A stretch of 64,000 nt of DNA from Halichondria panicea (Eukaryota; Porifera; Demospongiae; Suberitida; Halichondriidae). Made by a program: the position numbers and the translations under genes. Under the pieces are notes generated by a model. It searched no databases. It saw only the letters and a program-made list of their open reading frames with translations, and was not told the DNA's origin. The DNA lies in assembly GCF_963675165.1 (NCBI RefSeq), contig NC_087383.1, positions 4,990,979-5,054,978 on the forward strand, written 5' to 3'. Positions 37,068 through 48,800 of this stretch are shown piece after piece (the first letter of the stretch is position 1; every line of letters begins with the position of its first letter).

Positions 37068-37952
37068 TGCATATCCTACAGTTATATATAATTATGCCCA
37101 GAATTAATTTTGGAAGTGGTGGCAATTTTCAATTGTTATTATGGAGTGCCGTTTCAGAGTAATTTGCCTGTAGTAATCTAGGCCTGCAAACCACCACCAA
37201 CCAGGTGTGCATGTGCCGTATACTAAACATACACTGTTTTGCCAGTTTTCACTAACAAAACATCGTATGTAGTAGTAATACCTTTGTGTAATACCTTTGC
37301 AAATCAGTATTGGTGCAGATCTTTGCGATCTTAAAAAGTTTGCAAATGTTTTGTCACTCGCTAAACATTGTAGTATGTAATACGGTAGTTGGATGGAACT
37401 GTCCTAAGGTGTCCGTATTTGTTTACTACCGTATTAGCTAGACATTTCTGCAGCCCAAAATTCTGCGAATAGCTGTAAAAAGCCTCTGCAGATGCGAATT
37501 AAACCTTCAACGGTTAAATTAGGTGTTTCTGCGTTTACGCAGAATTTGCAGCATTTGCAGCATTTTTGGGCCGCAGAAATTTCTAGCTATACTGTATCTG
37601 TGTTGCAGTACGTATCAACACAATTTGTGGAGTTGCATCCTTTACATAGTGATCAGATATCAAAAGTGGAAGCTCAAGTGATGACCTCCAGACATTTGAA
37701 ATCGACTTCTCAAAAGAAAGTCCATGTGAAGTATCTGATAGACTATGGGACTTAGCATGCTAATGTTGAGTGTTGAGTTTTTACTTCTTTCTTGTGCTTT
37801 TTGTGCTCTTACCTTATAGTTATAATTATATTATTATACATGCAGTCTACCTTATAATTATGGCTATTCCTTGAGGTGTGGTCAATTGAGCCCTGTTTCC
37901 TGTCTTTCCTAGCACTATTGTATTTGCATATCTAGTTGGTACTCATTCAGAT
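37068..37952. other. Spacer with two MITEs
   Basis: A decayed element about 37262-37390 resembles 49836-50058 (GCAAATGTTTTGTCACTCGC). An element at 37433-37602 has ends TACCGTATTAGCTAGACATT and AAATTTCTAGCTATACTGTA with inner TTTCTGCAGCCCAAAA/TTTTGGGCCGCAGAAA. Behind it, 37616-37755 is an open stretch with an acceptor that may be an exon. Confidence 0.55.
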
Positions 37953-40900
37953 ATGGAATTGGTAGAAGTTTGTAGAGATAGCCAGACCAAAGCAGTTGTG
38001 AACTTGCATGGTGAGATTTCTGTATTGCTTGTTTTAATACAGCCATTTAATTGTCTGCATGTAGGGGCTACATTACAGTCATGGATAAACAATGGAGAAG
38101 AGATGATATTTGTTAGGTGAGCTGCTCAGTAACGTGAAATGCATGTCAACAATTAAAGGTTATGTCAATATGCCAGACTTATTACTGTTTTTATGGACCC
38201 CTACGTTATAGCAAAGACGCTGTATTTAACAACGTCAAGGCAATCAGGGGAGGAATACCTGTTGTGTTCCGTAAGTTAAATCCACATTTTATTGCTCAAA
38301 ACTGACATTAATTAATTCTTGCACTCCAGCATGCTTTGGAGCGTGGGACATGGGCCCACAACACGGGTTTGCAAGGACATCTAAATGGACATGCTCGAAG
38401 CCTCCATTTATGGTTAGTCCAATAGATATTAAAGGGATAGAGTGGTGCATGTACGCGTTGACCATGCATTTCACATTAGTCTTTACACAGGCATTGAAAC
38501 TGTACGCTTTATGCCTATTTTTTGCTGGGTAAAAGTGCTAGAAATAAAATGGTGGTTTCGTGTGTTTTCTCGAGTCATCTCTTTTTCAGCGTTTTTGGCA
38601 TTCCTAGTCTGTGAGCTACATGTACTTGTGAGCTACATGTACTGTTATTACAATGTTTTGCGAATGTCAAACTTGGCAGTGCTAATTAATGGCTGTGCAG
38701 AATTAAAATAGCAAATACCTATATAATCGGTACTTGTATAATTATGAACATCACAATCTTTGCCAGATTTCAAAGCAAAAAACTGTCTGCACGCTTATTT
38801 TGCTCAATCTGTAACAAATTTTTACACTGCAATACCGGTAGGCAGATCTTTAAATTAGACGTAAGCTACATCGAATGAGCACATTTGCTTGAATGTGGTT
38901 AATTTCTTCTGTACGCTCTGTATTTAAAATTTAAACTTCTCTGGTCAATTTTATTTTTTTGTGGTGTCTTTATTAATTATGCAGGTACAGTACATCCATC
39001 CAATCCCTCTCTTTCCTTTAGCTGTAGAGTTATTTATTATGCCTCAAAGCGTAGCCGCACGAGGGATATGCATGGGCGGATCCAGGAGGGGGGGGGGGCA
39101 ATTTAAAGAAACAAAAAAACGGTCAACTATTTTTTTAAAGCCCAATCAGTGTAGCTTTTCTGGTCATGGGTTGATTGATGACTATAATTATCAACAATAA
39201 TTATATATGACATACATAGTAGCAAGAGATAGCAGAAATCATCTTGCTCTTCAGCTTCAAAAGTCTACAACTACTATTCTGCATGCTATGATACCCACTT
39301 CGCAGAGAATGAGCCAGAGTCCACAGATCTTATTTGAGCTATTAAATTTACAGTGATCACTGGTCTTCTAGCAAGAAAGGGGGGGCACATGCCCCTTGTG
39401 CCATGCACTGGATCCGCCACTCAATAATTATATGGTAAAGCTGACTGTGTGTGTCTATTCCAGCTGTAACTTCAAGTCAAGAGCTCAGGCAGAATCCAGA
39501 ACCACAGGGAAAACTCAACGAGTGGGTAGTGATTGACCATGATTGTTGTAATCAACTGCTATCAGCAGAGCCTTGCAGCTCTCCTCACTCTTGCAGCTAC
39601 CGATAGCTAGTGCAGAGCTAACGTACTACTAAGTAGAGAGTATAGCAACAATCCATGGACAAGTTTTTCTACGCACTCTTCTGAAAATGCTCCAAGTAGG
39701 GCATAACTCGAGAATTAAAATCCATTGACAAGAAACCTATAGAAACTCTTACTTGCACCATAGATTGAATAGGGAGAGGGATTGGAAACGGAAGTTACCT
39801 CAAATTATATCTGCATTACGCCGGGGTGTAATCGAGGCTATGTATCTAACGTTGAGTAAAATCTAGTTTTTTTTTTTTTGCAGGCCCCAGGTGGGGTAAA
39901 AATAATTATTAGATCCCACTTGTGTGTGTTTAGCAGGGAATTATGAGCATAGTTTCCCAGGGAATTATAAGCTTGAGGGTATAAGGTACATGTATAATTT
40001 TTTGAATGTACAGAAATGATAATAAAGCTGTAGCTGCATGATAATTAGCTATGGCTGTTCAGTTTTTTCACTACTAGTTTTTACAGCGTTTGCTGGGTTG
40101 TATAGGGTTCCCCAGTATCTTTTCTTCTCTCTACGAGGAACACTAAGAGCCAATGATTTTAACAGTTCTGGGTCCATTAATTTGTCACAAGCATGAAAGC
40201 ATGTCTTCAACTTGTAGCTGATTTGTCAACTTCGTCCTCCTGACTTCTGTTTCTATCCTGCAGCCATGTTTCAAATTGCAGTAGACTCCTGTGTCTTTTT
40301 GGGAACGATAGTGCACTGTAGCATTGCTGCAAGCTGTTCCTTGCTAGCTAGCCGTACATATCAGAACAGTTTACTGAGAAGCTTGAGCTGAGCTGGGGTG
40401 GGGCTTGAGTGCAGATGAAAGAGGAGGCTGGGCTCATTTGTAGCAGAGCGCTTCCTGCACAAGGTGGAGTCACTAGTCCAATGTTGAAGCAAGGCCAATG
40501 CAAAGGTTTTTTTTTAGCAGAAATCATCTAGACTAGCTTGTCAGAACAGGACATTTTCAAAAATAAAGCTGTTGCTAAGGCTTGCTGCTTTTATAGATAC
40601 ACTTCTTGCCTGAGGCAGCCAATGAAAAGTGGGATCTAAATCAGTTAGCACATGTGAATTCGGTACCTCATGCCCATGTACTATCTATAACTTAGAGGAA
40701 TGGCATGTACAGTGACAAGGGTACGCGTAAAATAGTAGATAATTATTGTTAATATTAATTACTGTCCTGTGAGATGGGATTCTGCTGAGATCAGGTCGAT
40801 CTCAATGGGTGTCCTGACTGTATGTCCCACCGACGATCTTGCACCTCTAATTGCTTGGATGGCTGAGCGTAGGAGGGAGAAGGTTAGGCGACATCTTAGC

Positions 40901-43900
40901 CAGCATAGAGTTTTATTGTAGGTGATGTCCCATTTCTGGGCCAGTAGTGAGCTCAGGCGTTTGTAGAAGAGTGATGCTTCTACGCCCATGCCTCCTGTAA
41001 CGGATAAAACTAATGGTGTGAAAGAGGAGTGTTCAACTTCGTTCGTGTTTCTGTATGTTGCTGCATGTGACTGGTTTCTGTTGGAGGGGGCGAGGGGGTT
41101 GAACACTCTCACATCAAGGTATGTTTTTAGAATCTTCCCCCCCCAGACACCATTGGCCGATATATCCAAACGTGCGTTTTCTTGGCTGTTCGCTGAGGCC
41201 CCGTTGAGTTGGTCCGCGCTCACAGGTTGTAGGTTGGGCTCCACACACACTTCACTGCATACTTCCGTGAGAAGGGATGCTGTGGTATCTCTTATTTCGT
41301 TGTGCCTTAACGTTCCTAGGAAACCCTCCTTTGGCACAGGAGAGGGCATGCTCCACATTGAAGTTTTTGCCACAGTTGCATTTGGAGGGCAAGCGAGTTG
41401 GGGTCCAGCCATAGCGTAGTGCCAGGGCATCTTGGAAGGCCGACTTGTGTAGTGTGAATCCATGTTCCGATAGTGGGAGAACCGTGAGCCAAGTGGAGGC
41501 TCCTTTTGTCTTGGATAGCTCCACTGCCTTCTGGAGCCCGTCCGGTAGCTGTTGATGTATAGAGGCTGTGTCTTCTTGTCTGTTCCTGTTGTCCTTACTG
41601 ACCTCTCTTTTCTTCAGTTGCTGGTCACGGACTATGTTATATCCATATTCATTGTCTTGAGCTAGGATGTGGTCGGTGAGGGATGAGGTGACTGTGAGAG
41701 AGTGGTGCAGTTCCTTGTCCGCTAGCTTGGAGGGGATAGTTATTGCTAGTCCGCTGAGCCGAGCCAGTAGAGCGTATAGGTCGCATTCAACACTGTTTGG
41801 AGGTGGTCTTCCCGTAATGGCTGGTATCAGTTTAGTTCGAAGTGTGTTATCCAGTGGGACTAATAGGTGGCTCAAGTTGGGTACGACCCGGCTGAGGTAT
41901 GTCCATTTACTTAGGAGGCCATGGGTAATGGCTGAGTAGGCGGCATGTGGTTGCGACTTTGCTATGTTACTGAGGGTGTTGATACTAGATGACCACAGTT
42001 GTACCTTAGTGTTCACGTATTCAGCAATGTATTCACGGGAGCCAATCGCTGCACCTAGGTATGGTCTGCCTTCTGGCGTGACGTTGACTCCAGACCCAGC
42101 GAAGATGTTGGTGGCTCGGTCATGGTGGTTTTGCTTTGTGACAAGCCAGGTTTTAGACGGATTAGGGAAGTAACCAAAGGCAGGACCTATTGCTGCTAAT
42201 TTGTTCCACCAATCATGTAACTGCCCAATTTTCCCTATTGCCGCAGAGTCGTCCGCATACCAGACCTGTTTGCAGAGTCCATCCAGTTTCCTAATGATAG
42301 GGATAGTTGCTAGTCCGTACATATAGGCATGGCCAGGGGGTATCCTTGTGTAGTACCTTCTTGGGATAGGATAACTTCTCCATCAACAAAGAGCTCAGTG
42401 GAGTTTCTATAAGAGTTAATGAGGGTGGCAATAGGTGGGCAAAGGCGTCTGATGTTCTGTAGTGCTACCTGGCGATTAAAATACGGTATTAATTGGAGGA
42501 ATAAAGAAAGAAATAGACGTAGAGTTAGGAAAAAGGAGAGCCTGTATCGGGAAGTCACGTGAAGGTAGAAGGGTGAAAATGAGCGTGGGCATGCTGAGCT
42601 AGAGATGTTGGACTGCCCACGCAGAGATCTATGACTAATAAAACTTTACCTGCAGCAAGCTGGACATGGACTTGGAACTGGAAGTTTGCAAGCACTAGAG
42701 CTTAGCTAGATGATCTACTAGTCGAGATTGTGTGTTCAGATTCTATCCTATCAGACTACTATCACCTATTCTTGTGTCTTTCTACATGCTATAGTCTATA
42801 GTATAGATAAAGTCATCATTATCATATATAGCAGGTAGCTACTGCCACCAGAGCTGGCCACGCTGGTTCTCTGATCTGACTTGCAGCACAGCTTTAATTG
42901 TCTCAGTATAGTCTTATTAACTCTGAATGCGTGGGAGAATACCTTACGTCACGATTGTGGGCTACATATTGCCCACGTTCATAAAAATCCTTGTGGATCA
43001 CGCGATTTCCCAAACCAGGCCTTACTTTTTCTTAACTGTACGCCCATTTATTTCTTTGCTGCCTCACTACGTCTTATGATTTATGGATGAACAGTGACAA
43101 CAGCAAGAATGAAAGCACCGCGGGTGCTGATGCCTCGGTGGAGGTGCCAAAGCTACATAACATAAAACTACTAATAGCTAGCATTTATACACACATTGAT
43201 TATAATTATCATGATGAACTTTGCTGCATGCAATCAACCGAATAGTGGGTAATGATCAACCATGATTGTTGTTAAAAAGGATCGATGCCAAAAGTTCAAG
43301 TCTAAAATTATGGCTGCAAGTCAGCAGAACCTTGCAGCTCTCTGCTCACTCTTGCAGCTACCAATAGCTAGCGTTCTAATGCATAGCTAACTACTAAGTA
43401 GAGTAGTAACACTCGGTGAACAAGTTTTGCTACGGACTCTTCTGAAAAGGCTGCAATAGCATTCCAAGTAAGCAAAACTAGGTATATCTCGAGAACGAAG
43501 CATTATTTTGCAAATCCACGAATTAAAATCCAAGTAAACATGACTAGAAGCCTATAGAAACTCTTACTTGCACTTGATTCATCCTTGAGCAGCTGTAGCG
43601 GTCTACACACACACACACACAGACACACTACCGTATACCTCGCTTGCGCATGCGCACCGAGGCATAAAAAGTAAGGCCTGGGAACGAGGCTACTATATAA
43701 ACTTACACTTCCAACTGACACTTGAGACCATATTATGGGACACAGTACACCGATGAGTTGCACAGTCTTAGCTATTATTAGAAGCATTCTAGGTATATAA
43801 AGATCTCATAGCGTGACAAAGAATGTTTTGTGCCTCTAGCTATCTTCACAAATGTATTTTTTTTTCCAACTGAAGCTCACCATTAGGGGGCATGAGAATG

Positions 43901-45155
43901 ACACTTTAGGGGGGGCTCTGAATATCTTGTAGTGATCATAATTCATGAAACATTGTTTCCTGCGTGTTGAGCAATCGTAACACGGATTGACATCGAAGGC
44001 TCTCTGGTGCCATGCTGCAAATTCAATGTAAAATGTTACGTGACGCTACTTCCGTTTCCAATCCCTCTTCAATCTATGCTTGCACTTAAGCAAAACATGG
44101 CGAGAGGCATTAGCACAGCGCAGATTAGTGTTTTTATTTTTATCATTATTATTTTGTTGCGTAGTATTAGTATGGTCAATTATGTTTTGCGTAGGATGAA
44201 AGTGGTAATGCAGTGGCAACATTCACACTAGTGGATACCGAAGACACTAGGAAAATGTGGAATGGTAACAAGTGAGTACGAATTTTAAGTTATGCAAAGT
44301 ATAATTTATAGCTGGTTTTTTTACACTTCTTTGTGCATGCTTTCAGGTTTGAAGTCAACTACACCGTTGTCGTTAAAACTGACTGCTTAGTGACTAAGTT
44401 TACAGTTTGTAACCAAAACAGTGAGTGTATATTTACTTCGTGTGTCCCATAATTATGAATCATGGGTTATAATATGCTTGCAAGGTATGGAATCGTTTGA
44501 CTTCACATGCCTGCTTCACACTTATTTTCTACTCCCGGACGTCTCCAAGACAACCATTTCTGGGCTTGGTGGACTACTGTATGTTGATAAGGTGAGTCAG
44601 CAATTTTCTGAGTGTGCTGTATAGTGCAGTGTGTCTGCAGACTGATGGTGGCAAAGAGAAGACAGAGGAAAGTGATCCAAAGACGATCTCCCAGTTTACT
44701 GACAGGTTTGATAATTACGTTGGCCACTGCATGATTAATTTTTTGCTTATCAGATTAGGTAGTATACATTGCATTGATAACTCAAAATTAATTACAGTGT
44801 TTACAAAAATGCTTCCAAAGATCATCTCTTAACAAATGTGGCTGGAGGGAGAACAATTAATATCAAGAAGATGAATTTCCCTGATACTGGTACGGTTAAT
44901 TGAGATGCACGTCAGTAAGGTTTACAGTACATGCATAACTTTATTTGCAGTGGTTTGGAATCCTTGGGCTGAGAAAGCGAAGGCAATGGCAGATTTTGGC
45001 GATGATCAGGTATAACGATCTGCATTTTACTTGCAAGTTAATTCATGTAATTGCGCAGTATCGCAACATGGTGTGAGGCAGGACATGTATCTCATCCAGT
45101 TAGTCTAAAAGCTGGAGAGACTTACACCGCCTCCCAAGAGTTAAAGGTGCTTTGA
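37953..45155 (+). CDS. Glucose-6-phosphate 1-epimerase-like (hexose-6-phosphate mutarotase), frameshifted in the last exon
   Basis: An aldose-1-epimerase superfamily enzyme that interconverts the anomers of glucose 6-phosphate. Exons: 37953-38010, 38065-38116, 38212-38270, 38330-38412, 44195-44271, 44347-44420, 44485-44591, 44641-44705, 44798-44889, 44951-45009, 45059-45155. Family motifs appear in order: [46 protein letters not shown] (catalytic His region), [33 protein letters not shown]. Phases hold to exon 11, which opens YRNMV and then hits TGA; two added bases at about 45071-45076 (inside GGTGTGAGG) would restore a family-like C-terminus ending [13 protein letters not shown] and a total of 274 residues. 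It is therefore either a recent frameshift or a sequencing/assembly error in a GT run. Intron 4 is 5.8 kb, filled with repeats and a dead retrotransposon. Confidence 0.82.
39074..39421. repeat. MITE with GGCGGATCCAG ends
   Basis: It begins GGGCGGATCCAGGAGGGGGG and ends GCACTGGATCCGCC, inverted repeats. A partial relative starts near 46737. It is inside intron 4 of the epimerase-like gene. Confidence 0.65.
40759..42477 (-). mobile_element. 5'-truncated, frameshifted non-LTR retrotransposon (RT + CCHC + nuclease-like C-terminus)
   Basis: On the minus strand an RT palm is visible ([10 protein letters not shown], then [12 protein letters not shown] with the YADD active site near 42255). Downstream is a CCHC-type motif ([15 protein letters not shown]), then a domain with [13 protein letters not shown] and [10 protein letters not shown], which could be a PD-(D/E)XK-like endonuclease as in R2-type elements, and [26 protein letters not shown], ending HLTGQ. 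The reading frame shifts at about 42325 and about 41325, and the segment before EVEHSSF looks shortened, so it is dead. The 5' end is cut where repeat R1 begins. The nuclease assignment is inference. Confidence 0.8.
42478..43690. repeat. Dispersed repeat R1, copy 2, interrupted by element E
   Basis: It matches 31538-32228 up to CAGTGACAACAGCAAGA at 43108, then element E intervenes, and the match resumes at 43667 (AAAAGTAAGGCCTGGGAACG). It abuts the truncated retrotransposon on its left. Confidence 0.75.
43109..43666. mobile_element. Element E, complete copy inserted in R1
   Basis: It begins ATGAAAGCACCGCGGGTGCT and ends GCATGCGCACCGAGGCATA. CCTCGGTGG near the left and CACCGAGG at the right are subterminal inverted repeats. 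The R1 copy at 32221-32250 gives the empty site (CAGCAAGAAAAAGTAAGG). A full copy in the other orientation is at 55714-56322; partial copies lie near 39465-39775, 46170-46350, 47600-47710, 57050-57190 and 58892-59110. It has an internal (AC)n run (43603-43627). No coding capacity is seen. Confidence 0.8.
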
Positions 45156-45897
45156 CTACTTATAACTTATTCAACATTTTTCACAGTATAGTAATAGTTT
45201 ATGCATATCTTGAATTTGTATATGCAAAATTAATTTTGATTGGGTTACAAAATTAATGTTATGTTCACATTATCTAATGATAGAAAATTCTGATAAAACA
45301 ATAATTTTGATTGGTTATCTAATGATAGTCGGGTACAATCTGACCAGTCAGTAATTTGTACATCAGGTCCGGCATTGTTCTCAGGTGTAGCTGTGCAAGT
45401 GGGTGGAATTACTTAAAACCAGATTACCAGATTACGCTATATATGGGTACATTTACAATTATTATACAACCATTTGTTGCAATATAATTTTTGGGGATTG
45501 TATGCAAACTCAGAGGAGGTTGGACACGCATCATCATGACGCCTTCAGTCATGTGATAATTATAAACCTTTATAGAATTCCTTTGAGGTCAAAGGTGAGA
45601 ATGTAAAAGCTTATCAGTGCAAGTAAGAGCTAGAGAACGCTAAAGAGAAACAGACTAATGGTGCTCTGACCTCTTCTGCTCATATAGATTTAAATCCTGT
45701 TAAACAAAAATTGGAAAAGTGTCTAAATACTAGTCTAGATCCATCTTGGAATCTTTTCAGCAGTGTAGGGAAGGTGAGAGGGCGGTGGGAATGCTCCTAG
45801 ACCACTTCTGGCTACTTGCAGTGTCTCTGTACAGCCTACAAAACAGTGGAGCATTGAGATGCCTAATGGTGCCTAATCGGCCATTTTAATTAGATTT
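45156..45897 (+). other. Spacer with one orphan exon-like ORF
   Basis: Between two convergent genes, 45630-45771 reads ELENAKEKQTNGALTSS.. and PVKQKLEKCLNTSLDPSWN on the plus strand. It is bounded by a plausible acceptor (GTGCAAGTAAG) and a good donor (GGGAAG then GTGAGAGG). It looks like a coiled-coil coding exon but has no identified partners. It could be a skipped or displaced exon or a gene relic. Nothing else is recognisable here. Confidence 0.3.
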
Positions 45898-48800
45898 TTA
45901 TGAGCGCACGTGATAAAACCTGACGGTGGATGACGCCTGTCCAACCTTCTCTGATGCAAACTTAAAAGACACATAATTAATATAATTATGAAAGCTTACA
46001 TCCCCTACGGTACAAGAGAGAAGATGCACGATGTCATCGTGATTCATTGCAACCGCACTGGTTCCATTTATCTCGATGATGCGATGACCCACACGAATAC
46101 CACTTCTCTCAGCGATTGACCCCCTGATCAGTGAGGTTATCTGTTGAAAGAGCGAATAGATGGATGAACAATGACAACAGAATTATTTGCAAATTCACGA
46201 ATAAAGACTAGAAGCCTATAGAAAACTCGCCTATAGAAACTCTTATCGAGGCATAACAACAGCAAAACAATAAAATTAGTGCTCCCCCTTAAAAAATGCC
46301 TGAAGAAAATGAAAGCACCACAGGTGCTGATGCCTTGGTGGATGCATTAAAGCTACATACCGTATAGCGGGTTATTTTCAAGGCACTAAATTTTCGCAGA
46401 CTGCCCAAACTAAACATTTCAATATTTTCGTGGGGCAAAATATTCGTGGTTTTCGTGGTTGAAGGTCTGACCACGAATATTTTACCCATGAATGAAGTGA
46501 CCTTGCCTACCCTTTACCTGCAGTGCAAGCAACCACGAAAATAATATCCACAAAATGACTAAATTAATAGTGCTCAACCGCGAATATTTTGTCCTCCGAA
46601 AATAATTTTCAAGGCAGTAAACTTTCGTTTTTCTGGGTCAATCTTCGAAAATCTCGTATGTAACCAGCTATACGAAAGCTACTATAGCTATTGCTAATAC
46701 GTACACATGCGTACAGATATCGATATCATATGCAGGGGCGGATCCAGGGGTAAGGAATATATAGGGCTCATTCAACCTACATCTATAAATAATCTACTAG
46801 CAGCTATGTTAGTCGGGCCACGCCCAACTACAACTGGATAGCATGTATGTAGCTAGCCTCGATTCCAGGCTGCACTTCACTCAGGGAAGTGGGCCTGGTA
46901 TCGACTGCTTGCGCATGCGCTAATATCCCCCCCCCGGTATCTGGGGGCTTTGGATAACATCGTATATGCTCAGTAAAACTATGACAGCACAACGAACAAA
47001 AGTGGATTGAAGGAAGTAGACAGAAAGTTCGATTGAAGGTTTCTAGCCCATCGGATAGCATTCTCTGATAGCTACCCTTAGCCTGCTATGTTAACAAAAG
47101 ACTCACAGCCTGCAACAATGTAGATGACGATCGTCTGAACGGAGTGAAAGCTGACAAGAGTCTATATGGACAGGCCACGCCCATTTAACACTAACTTTGG
47201 TGAAAGTCTACTATACTACTGCTACTGCAGAAGAAAAAAGCTGTACAACAAACCTACACAGCTCTGTCTCTAGCTAGCTAGCCATATAGCTCTGTGTATG
47301 ACTTTAGGATATTTTCTCTGATGAATTCAGTTTTATAGGAAATTTTACGGGAAAAAATATCCAATAATTTTATGCGCATGAAGGCCGGTGAAGGAGGCTA
47401 GTACGTAGCCAGCTAGTCACATTATCATGACCAACTCAGCAAAGACTGAGAATTATTGATGAAGTTATGCAGGAAACATCCAGACAGTCACTTCAGAACT
47501 GCTATGAAAAAAATTGGTTTAGGAAAAATGTTTGTGATTTTTCCCCCTATCAAAATTCCTGGATCTTCCCCTGTAATGTTCTTAAGGTAATTTTGCTGTA
47601 ATCACAGGGAAAACTCAAAGAGTGGGAAATGGTCGACTATGATGGATGCTAAAATGAAAGCACCGCAGGTGCTGATGCCTCGGTGGAGATGCCAAAGCTA
47701 CATAACATAAAGCTACTTATCAGAGGAGGTCGGACACCACTTGACCTTTCTGCGAATAATGACCTTTTAATCACATTCCTTGATCCTTTTCACTACCCAC
47801 CCTCTGAAGATGTACTACAATAGTGGCCGTGGCAACACTAGATCTAGACTCAGTAGCCTAGCCTAGTCTCTTGATGCCAGCAATAGCATGTGCTAGATCA
47901 AAAGGGATATAAAATTATGTATACACTCCTGATATACATGTATGTAAGAGGCTTTTTCTCAACTGATTTGACTGATACACGTAGAATAAATATTATAGCT
48001 ACATGTAGATCTATAATTACTTCTGAATCACTGACAGTCTGTATGTCATCATTCATTTTTTCACATTTCCAGGGGGGGAGATTCCAGGGCTCTCACCCCT
48101 CTCTGTATTAAACCTTGATGTTAACACCCTCTTTGAGAACCTCCCGATTCTTTTGTGTGCTGATACAAATGCTTAGACTGAATTCTACCAGACAACTGCT
48201 TGCGCGAGACTACATTGCTATAATTACAATCACACACCATTCCTTTTTGCACACTGAAGCCCAACTGATACTTAAGATCTGGTCTCACGATGGTCACTTC
48301 GACAACAGCCGGACATGAGCAAACTGTCATCTTCACAACATCCTGATACCGACATTTCTATAGAATGAGTGCATTATATCACAGCTGTAATTATACTACA
48401 TGTATTAAGTCTACATTTTGTAACGTGAGGGTTAGAAAAAATGCTAATTAACAGGTATACTGCGCGCATGACTGTATAAACTTACCTTAAGTTGTTCTAT
48501 GCATGTTTTCTTGGGCATCCCAACCAGGTTGACTCCATTGATAGAGATGATATGGTCTCCAATATTGAGTAGTCCTGATTTCATGGCGGCACCTGTCTTA
48601 CTGAGGTGAGCAATGACACAGGATGGAATGGCAGAACCATAGCCAGACTCCATCACCATCACCCCCATTAGTTCTCCTTTGTGCTTGGCTAAAGTTAGCT
48701 GAGCGTAAGGCAAACGGTGAGGATTAATGAAGCCATAATTGACTGACTTTAGTGTATTAAATTCAACGGTGTGCAAAGGAAGTCATCATGTGGTAAGAGC

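Noticed and set aside
40988..41939. Plus-strand frames opposite the retrotransposon
   Set aside because: Antisense shadows; the minus strand carries the RT and C-terminal motifs.
42881..43090. Plus-strand frame with [18 protein letters not shown] in R1
   Set aside because: It is present in both R1 copies and might be a fossil coding segment, but it is short, interrupted and unassigned, so I did not call a gene.
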